Below, in pieces: positions 6,968-10,576 of a stretch of DNA of 10,576 nt. A model generated the notes under the pieces. It saw only the letters and a list, made by a program, of their open reading frames with translations, ran no database searches and was not told the DNA's origin. Position 1 is the first letter of the stretch. The number at the start of each line of letters is the position of its first letter. This stretch comes from Pseudomonadota bacterium. Its GTDB lineage: Bacteria > Desulfobacterota > Syntrophobacteria > Syntrophobacterales > Syntrophobacteraceae. The position numbers were made by a program, and so were the translations under genes. The stretch lies in NCBI GenBank assembly GCA_023416335.1, contig JAEZHY010000011.1, positions 1-10,576 of the forward strand. Direction: 5' to 3'.

Positions 6968-8293
6968 ATGGAATCGCCGCACGACGCCCTTATCGTTTTC
7001 ATGCGCTATCCGGAACCCGGCAAAGTCAAAACCCGACTCGCCGAAGATGTCGGCCCCATCGAAGCGGCTTCAATATACGAAAAGTTGTTGAGAAGAACTC
7101 TCGGTGAGGCTTGCGAATTCGCATTCGGCAGACCGCGCACGCGCGTCCTGCTTTTCCACCCGCCCGAAGATCCGGAAGAGGACATAAAGAGGAAATTTTC
7201 GGGCCCTTGGGAATTCCACCCCCAGGATGGCAGCCATCTCGGGCAGCGCATGAATAATGCGCTCAAAACCGCATTCTCGGCCGGGGCGAAGAAGTGCGTC
7301 CTGATCGGCAGCGATCTCGCCGACATCGAATCCGCCGATCTGGAAGAAGCCTTCCGGAATATCCATCCCGGAACTGTCGTCCTCGGTCCCGCAATGGATG
7401 GCGGCTTTTTCCTCGTAGGCCTCGACAGGCTCAGTCCCGCCCCTTTCGAATACGAAGAATGGGGAACCGACGCGATTTTTTCAAGGACCGTCCGCGACTT
7501 CCAATCCGCGGGTTTCCGCGTCCACTGCACAAAACAAAGGAGCGATATCGACCGTTCCCGCGACCTGCCAAAACTCCATCGCGAGTTCCTCTTCAGGACT
7601 TCTCTCTCGGTTATCGTTCCAACTCTCAGGGAACCGGAAAAGCTTGCCCCGCTGCTCTCTTTTCTTGAGGACTGCATCTGGCCGGGCGACGAGATAATCG
7701 TCGTTCAGGGCGGCGCAAATGAAGTCTCGGTCAGGGAGATTTCATCTTCGACAAAACTGGTGAGATCGAAAACCGGCAGAGGAATCCAGCAAAACACCGG
7801 AGCCATTCTTGCCAACGGGGACATGCTATTCTTTCTGCACGACGATTCCATTCCACCCGCCGACTTCCCTTACCTCATCCGCAAAACCTGCAAAGAACCG
7901 CGCACGGCAATCGGCTGTTTCAGCCTGGCGTTCTCTCCGACCTGCCGCGCCCTCGACCTCATCGCACAGTGGGCAAATCTCCGAACGATCCTCTTTGGGC
8001 GTCCCTACGGCGACCAGGGACTCTTCTGCAGAAGAGATGTTTTCGAGAAGGTGGGCGGATTTCAGCACAGATATTTGCTAGAAGATGTTGACCTGGTCAG
8101 GAATTGCAGGAAGTTCGGAAAGCCCGTCATGCTTCGCCGTTCAATCAGGTCCTCTTCACACCGCTACTTGAGCAAAGGAATCCTCACGGCTTCGGTTCAC
8201 AATCACGCCATCATGCTTCTCTCCCTCCTGGGTTGTGACGAAAAGGACCTCTATCGATATTATTACGGCCCGCCGATTCGCATCCGCCCATAG
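6968..8293 (+). CDS. Fused TIGR04282 + TIGR04283 glycosyltransferase (selenodomain/arsenosugar-associated type)
   Basis: A 441-residue two-domain protein. Residues ~5-205 match the TIGR04282/DUF2064 nucleotidyltransferase-like glycosyltransferase family: FMRYPEPGKVKTRLA near the N-terminus, IGSDLADIESADL (113-125), PAMDGGFFLVGL (141-152) and WGTDAIFSRT (165-174). Residues ~211-441 match the TIGR04283 GT2 family: LSVIVPTLREPEKL (213-226), KTGRGIQQNTGA (268-279), FLHDDSIPP (289-297, replacing the common LHADT), GDQGLFCRRDVFEKVGGF (348-365) and LEDVDL (371-376). Known of the families: the two are usually separate neighbouring genes, often near the radical SAM enzyme ArsS, and are proposed to build arsenosugar-like products. 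No ArsS gene is in this window. ATG 6968 is the first start after an in-frame TAA at 6965-6967. No good ribosome site precedes it because an R1 repeat fills that space. A later ATG at 7001 would remove the first beta-strand. There is no signal peptide. Confidence 0.88.
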   Translation: MESPHDALIVFMRYPEPGKVKTRLAEDVGPIEAASIYEKLLRRTLGEACEFAFGRPRTRVLLFHPPEDPEEDIKRKFSGPWEFHPQDGSHLGQRMNNALKTAFSAGAKKCVLIGSDLADIESADLEEAFRNIHPGTVVLGPAMDGGFFLVGLDRLSPAPFEYEEWGTDAIFSRTVRDFQSAGFRVHCTKQRSDIDRSRDLPKLHREFLFRTSLSVIVPTLREPEKLAPLLSFLEDCIWPGDEIIVVQGGANEVSVREISSSTKLVRSKTGRGIQQNTGAILANGDMLFFLHDDSIPPADFPYLIRKTCKEPRTAIGCFSLAFSPTCRALDLIAQWANLRTILFGRPYGDQGLFCRRDVFEKVGGFQHRYLLEDVDLVRNCRKFGKPVMLRRSIRSSSHRYLSKGILTASVHNHAIMLLSLLGCDEKDLYRYYYGPPIRIRP

Positions 8294-8319
8294 GCACTAT
8301 TCATAAGTATTCCTCATAA

Positions 8320-8347
8320 TTGACAGTTTGTAGCCAGTCCTTATGTT
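8320..8347 (+). promoter_or_regulatory. Candidate sigma70 promoter for the DUF1328 gene
   Basis: A perfect TTGACA (8320-8325) is followed after 16 bases by TATGTT (8342-8347), a 4/6 match to TATAAT. It begins 27 bases after the transferase stop and lies about 85 bases upstream of the DUF1328 start, leaving a leader of ~75 bases. Confidence 0.5.
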
Positions 8348-8432
8348 TCAGTAAACAGTCGCTGTTGAGAAAGGTTTCAGGTTGAAATCCTGCTCCGACG
8401 GCGATTTCTTCTGTCGAAAGGAGAATAATGCA

Positions 8433-8603
8433 ATGGTGCTTTCCTGGGCGTTGTTATTTCTCGTGGTTGCAATTATTGCCGGGATTTTCGGATTTGGCGG
8501 AATTGCGGGGACATCTGCATGGATTGCGCAGGTGCTCTTTATTCTCTTCCTCGTTTTCTTTCTCGTTGCCTTGCTTACCGGGAGAAAACCACCGGTTACC
8601 TAA
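8433..8603 (+). CDS. DUF1328 small inner-membrane protein (YtjA-like)
   Basis: A 56-residue protein made almost entirely of two membrane helices (about residues 4-24 and 29-48), with a central glycine-rich turn GFGGIAGTSAWIAQ and a short charged tail GRKPP. This length and pattern match DUF1328/YtjA proteins, small membrane proteins common in proteobacteria and of unknown function. ATG 8433 is chosen because AAGGAG (8418-8423) lies nine bases upstream. The frame extends back to an ATG at 8382, but that extension is hydrophilic and unlike the family. With its own promoter candidate upstream and a strong terminator 35 bases after its stop, it appears to be a single-gene transcription unit. Confidence 0.85.
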   Translation: MVLSWALLFLVVAIIAGIFGFGGIAGTSAWIAQVLFILFLVFFLVALLTGRKPPVT

Positions 8604-8638
8604 GCCGGTCCGCAATCAATCACCCACACAAAATCAGG

Positions 8639-8673
8639 GGCCGGTCTCGTTCAATTCGAGGTCGGCCTTTTTT
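8639..8673 (+). terminator. Intrinsic terminator after the DUF1328 gene
   Basis: GGCCGGTCTCG (8639-8649) pairs with CGAGGTCGGCC (8657-8667), an 11-bp stem with two G-T wobble pairs and a seven-base loop. It is followed directly by TTTTTT (8668-8673), a textbook Rho-independent form. Confidence 0.9.
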
Positions 8674-8766
8674 AATAATGATTATCTTTCCTCCCAAAAG
8701 GAGAGGACGCATTACTGAAACCGGCGCCCTCGGACTGGTTTGAACACGAACAGGCTGAGGCTTCAC

Positions 8767-9576
8767 ATGGATAAACGAAAATTTTCCAAGCTCACCATAT
8801 TGCCCGCTTTCCTGCTGTTGTTCTCCCTTTTGGGAACGACCGCATGGGCGGACGCCGTCAATGAATCGCAGAGGCAGAACTACTCTCAGGGGTGGACCCG
8901 CAGGGTAATAACCCAGAACGAACTCGACAGGCTCTCACAGCTCGATATGGACTTGAGCCCGAGTGCGGCCCTGCGCATTCTCGCAAAACTCAACCAGAGG
9001 GATTTCGACTACATCCAGCAGGATATCCGCGAGGGCAGACCGATCAAAGTCCCAAATGATTTCAGGACGTTCAAGACCTGGACGCCGCTCGACAAGAACC
9101 TCCCGGAACTTGCCGACCTTCCCAGGTTCATACTCATCGTAAAGGATTTGCCCTACATCGGCTGGTATGAAAGAGGCAGGCTCGTGGGCGACACGTACAT
9201 CTGCGTGGGGAAGCAGGACGGAATGACCCAGGTGGGATTGTACACAGTGAAGGAAAAGGACATCGACCACGTCTCCCGGAGCTATCCAAACGCCTACGGA
9301 GAACCCGCTCCCATGCCGTGGGCCCTGAGGGTCTATGAGCACGTATGGATCCATGCGGGGGACATCACGCGCGGGTACTGTTCACACGGATGCATAAATC
9401 TGCCCATCTTTCCGGCAATGCACCTCTTTCAGTGGGCCACACCGGGCACGCCCGTACTCATTGTGGACTCCCTGAGCCAGATCCCGACCGTTCTCGCGGC
9501 GAATCGGTCGAACTGCACCCTTCATGCATCCGCATGCGGTATAGGACCGAAATCGACGGCGATGAGGAAAGGATAA
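8767..9576 (+). CDS. Secreted L,D-transpeptidase, YkuD family
   Basis: A 269-residue exported protein. The N-terminus is a clear signal peptide: basic DKRKFSK, a hydrophobic core through about residue 30, and an AWA-DA cleavage site. A helical linker (about residues 40-115) precedes the catalytic YkuD domain at roughly residues 119-228. Seen there: FILIVKDLPYIGWYERGRLV at the start, APMPWALRVYEHVWIHAG, then the active-site signature SHGCINLP. The catalytic pair is His196 and Cys209. Known role: such enzymes make 3-3 peptidoglycan crosslinks or attach lipoproteins to peptidoglycan in the periplasm, via an acyl-enzyme on the Cys. ATG 8767 is chosen over the in-frame TTG at 8740 because TGAGG lies six bases before it and the signal peptide then starts properly. 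The ~35-residue C-terminal tail with two extra Cys is not part of the usual domain. No T-run terminator follows closely. Confidence 0.9.
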   Translation: MDKRKFSKLTILPAFLLLFSLLGTTAWADAVNESQRQNYSQGWTRRVITQNELDRLSQLDMDLSPSAALRILAKLNQRDFDYIQQDIREGRPIKVPNDFRTFKTWTPLDKNLPELADLPRFILIVKDLPYIGWYERGRLVGDTYICVGKQDGMTQVGLYTVKEKDIDHVSRSYPNAYGEPAPMPWALRVYEHVWIHAGDITRGYCSHGCINLPIFPAMHLFQWATPGTPVLIVDSLSQIPTVLAANRSNCTLHASACGIGPKSTAMRKG

Positions 9577-9612
9577 AGCCCGAGGTTCTTGCTTTAAAGG
9601 AAACACGCCGCT

Positions 9613-9815
9613 GGTTCCCAAGGTCCGCCTTGGGAACCCCCGCCCCGGCAGGCCGGATAGTATCCGGTACGTGCTGTGCCGCCGGGGTGGCCCAGGCAGC
9701 GGCTTTTTGCTGCCTGGGTCCGAAGGACGGGAGGGGCGCAGCAGAGTTCTCACCAGAGAGCTCACGGTGGGCACGATGATGCCGTACCCACCCTACCCGG
9801 ATTCCGTGCCTGTTG
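9613..9815 (+). repeat. R2 repeat, copy A
   Basis: This shares several blocks in the same order with 10051-10297. At the left end a perfect 11-bp palindrome, GGTTCCCAAGG (9613-9623) and CCTTGGGAACC (9628-9638), has a four-base loop; only its right arm exists in copy B. The central core is identical in both copies: CCCAGGCAGC (9691-9700) and GCTGCCTGGG (9709-9718), a perfect 10-bp stem with loop GGCTTTTT, directly followed by GTCC-GAA-GGAC. The right end holds GGTGGG (9766-9771)/CCCACC (9787-9792) and then CCCTACCCGG. Frames are not conserved between copies, so it is treated as non-coding. It starts 36 bases after the L,D-transpeptidase stop. Confidence 0.8.
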
Positions 9816-9835
9816 AGTTCCCGGCCGTAGGAACC

Positions 9836-9861
9836 GTTGTCCAAACGGGGACAACCTTTTT
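9836..9861 (+). terminator. Terminator-like hairpin between R2 copy A and the REP-like element
   Basis: GTTGTCC (9836-9842) and GGACAAC (9849-9855) form a perfect 7-bp stem with a six-base loop, followed by CTTTTT. It has the shape of an intrinsic terminator on the plus strand and may end the L,D-transpeptidase transcript about 260 bases after its stop codon. Confidence 0.55.
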
Positions 9862-9890
9862 CCCGGGCATTTTACAGCCCCCCCCCAACC

Positions 9891-9994
9891 CGTCATCCCG
9901 GCAGTGCTTTTGAGCCGGGAACCAGGGTTTAAGGTCTTGAATTCGCGATTAATCCGCCCCAAAAGCCTGGATTCCGATTTCCATCGGAATGACG
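9891..9994. repeat. REP-like inverted-repeat element (~104 bp)
   Basis: The ends are near-perfect inverted copies: CGTCATCCCG (9891-9900) and CGGAATGACG (9985-9994), 9 of 10 bases pairing. Each side has its own hairpin: CCCGGC...GCCGGG (9897-9919) on the left, and CCGATTTCCATCGG (9974-9987) on the right. Inner CCAGG (9922-9926) and CCTGG (9966-9970) are also inverted. The CGTCATTCC-type end with a CCTGGATTCC motif is a common design of dispersed palindromic repeats in proteobacterial genomes. There is no open frame of interest. It lies between the two R2 copies. Confidence 0.7.
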
Positions 9995-10050
9995 AAATCG
10001 TGCCCGATGTACAATTTGAAGCTACCTCGATGGTTTGGGCGACCGCCCCT

Positions 10051-10297
10051 CCGCCTTGGGAACCCCGCCCCGGCAGCCCGGATAGTATCCATATATTCAG
10101 GCACGGTCTCCCGACCGTGCCGGCTTGGAATTGGCCGGGGTGGCCCAGGCAGCGGCTTTTTGCTGCCTGGGTCCGAAGGACGGGAGGGGCCTGGCAGAAT
10201 TCTCACTAAAGCACTCCGGGAATGGAATCGACCCAAAGGGAATGGACGGAGGGCGCAATGATGCCATACCCACCCTACCCGGCTTCCGTGCCCGTTG
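10051..10297 (+). repeat. R2 repeat, copy B
   Basis: Same order of blocks as copy A: CCGCCTTGGGAACC at the left, the identical core hairpin CCCAGGCAGC/GCTGCCTGGG (10144-10171) with its adjoining GTCC-GAA-GGAC, and ATACCCACCCTACCCGG near the right end. It carries an extra perfect 9-bp hairpin, GGCACGGTC-TCCC-GACCGTGCC (10100-10121), where copy A has only a short remnant. It also has an additional ~40-base segment (about 10217-10250). The left arm of the leftmost palindrome is missing. Confidence 0.8.
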
Positions 10298-10338
10298 GGT
10301 TGAGGCAAAACCTGATGCGGCGGCCGGATCGGAGCCTC

Positions 10339-10576
10339 ATACTAAAGTTGCTTTCAAGTTGATATTTAATTCCCTGCCGAGGTGGAAGAGGTTACCCCCC
10401 CAGGCACTTGCACCAGATTTCGGCCTTTTGGGCCGATCGCTCGGCGCTTGCTGTGTCTGCCCCGGAGCCTTTGCGGGGCGCCACAGCAAGCGCCAAGTAA
10501 GCCGCAGAGCGGCGCAGGGGGTGTGGGGGCCGCCGGTCCCCACGCTATTTGGGTCCTTCTTGAACGCAACTCCGTA
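10339..10576 (+). repeat. R1 repeat, copy 2 (long form, reaches window edge)
   Basis: Same orientation and module order as 5079-5319. The H2 stem is identical (GCGCTTGCTGTG 10444-10455 with CACAGCAAGCGC 10482-10493); the loop differs by one base. H1 is TCGGCC/GGCCGA here, still paired although its loop has changed in length and sequence relative to copy 1. The copy ends CAACTCCGTA exactly at the window edge, so what follows it is unknown. It begins about 40 bases after R2 copy B. Confidence 0.85.

Noticed and set aside
8382..8432. Earlier start for the DUF1328 protein
   Set aside because: It would add 17 polar residues absent from DUF1328 proteins, and AAGGAG points to ATG 8433.
9345..9962. 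Frames on both strands over the L,D-transpeptidase end and R2
   Set aside because: They are shadows of the transpeptidase gene and the GC-rich palindromic repeats. The translations are not maintained between R2 copies.
9625..10297. CRISPR array
   Set aside because: The repeats are long, few, internally palindromic and irregularly spaced. There are no short direct repeats with uniform spacers and no cas genes.

Overview
The window looks like chromosomal DNA from a Gram-negative bacterium. The tamA-tamB pair and a secreted L,D-transpeptidase require a diderm envelope. The DUF2284 protein, the selenodomain-type transferase fusion and the dense palindromic intergenic repeats together suggest a sulfate-reducing or syntrophic member of the Desulfobacterota (old Deltaproteobacteria). 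That placement is an inference, not something proven by the sequence.

Layout from left to right. Positions 1-4856 (+) carry the 3' end of tamA, an Omp85-family outer membrane barrel, coupled by a one-base TGATG overlap to a complete tamB of 1451 residues. Positions 4857-5440 hold no gene. They contain a long stem-loop that reads as an intrinsic terminator on the minus strand, the first copy of a ~240 bp structured repeat (called R1 here), and a strong A/T-flanked terminator hairpin. A DUF1269 membrane protein (5441-5968, -) and a cysteine-rich DUF2284 protein (6226-6864, +) diverge from a shared AT-rich promoter region near 6010. An ~80 bp short form of R1 fills almost the whole gap between the DUF2284 stop and the next gene. 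That gene (6968-8293, +) is a single-chain fusion of the two 'selenodomain-associated' glycosyltransferase families TIGR04282 and TIGR04283. Next come a DUF1328 small membrane protein (8433-8603, +) with its own promoter and terminator, and a YkuD-type L,D-transpeptidase (8767-9576, +).

Positions 9577-10576 have no credible gene. They are a mosaic of palindromic repeats: two copies of a second family (R2), a REP-like inverted-repeat element between them, and a nearly full R1 copy running to the window edge.

Functional theme. Most genes concern the cell envelope: outer-membrane protein/lipid export (TamAB), peptidoglycan or lipoprotein crosslinking (YkuD), and stress-type inner membrane proteins (DUF1269, DUF1328). 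The DUF2284 and transferase-fusion genes form a possible metabolic pair of unknown substrate. The least explained content is the R1/R2 repeat system. It preserves hairpin stems while loops vary, is modular, and in one place sits directly against a start codon.
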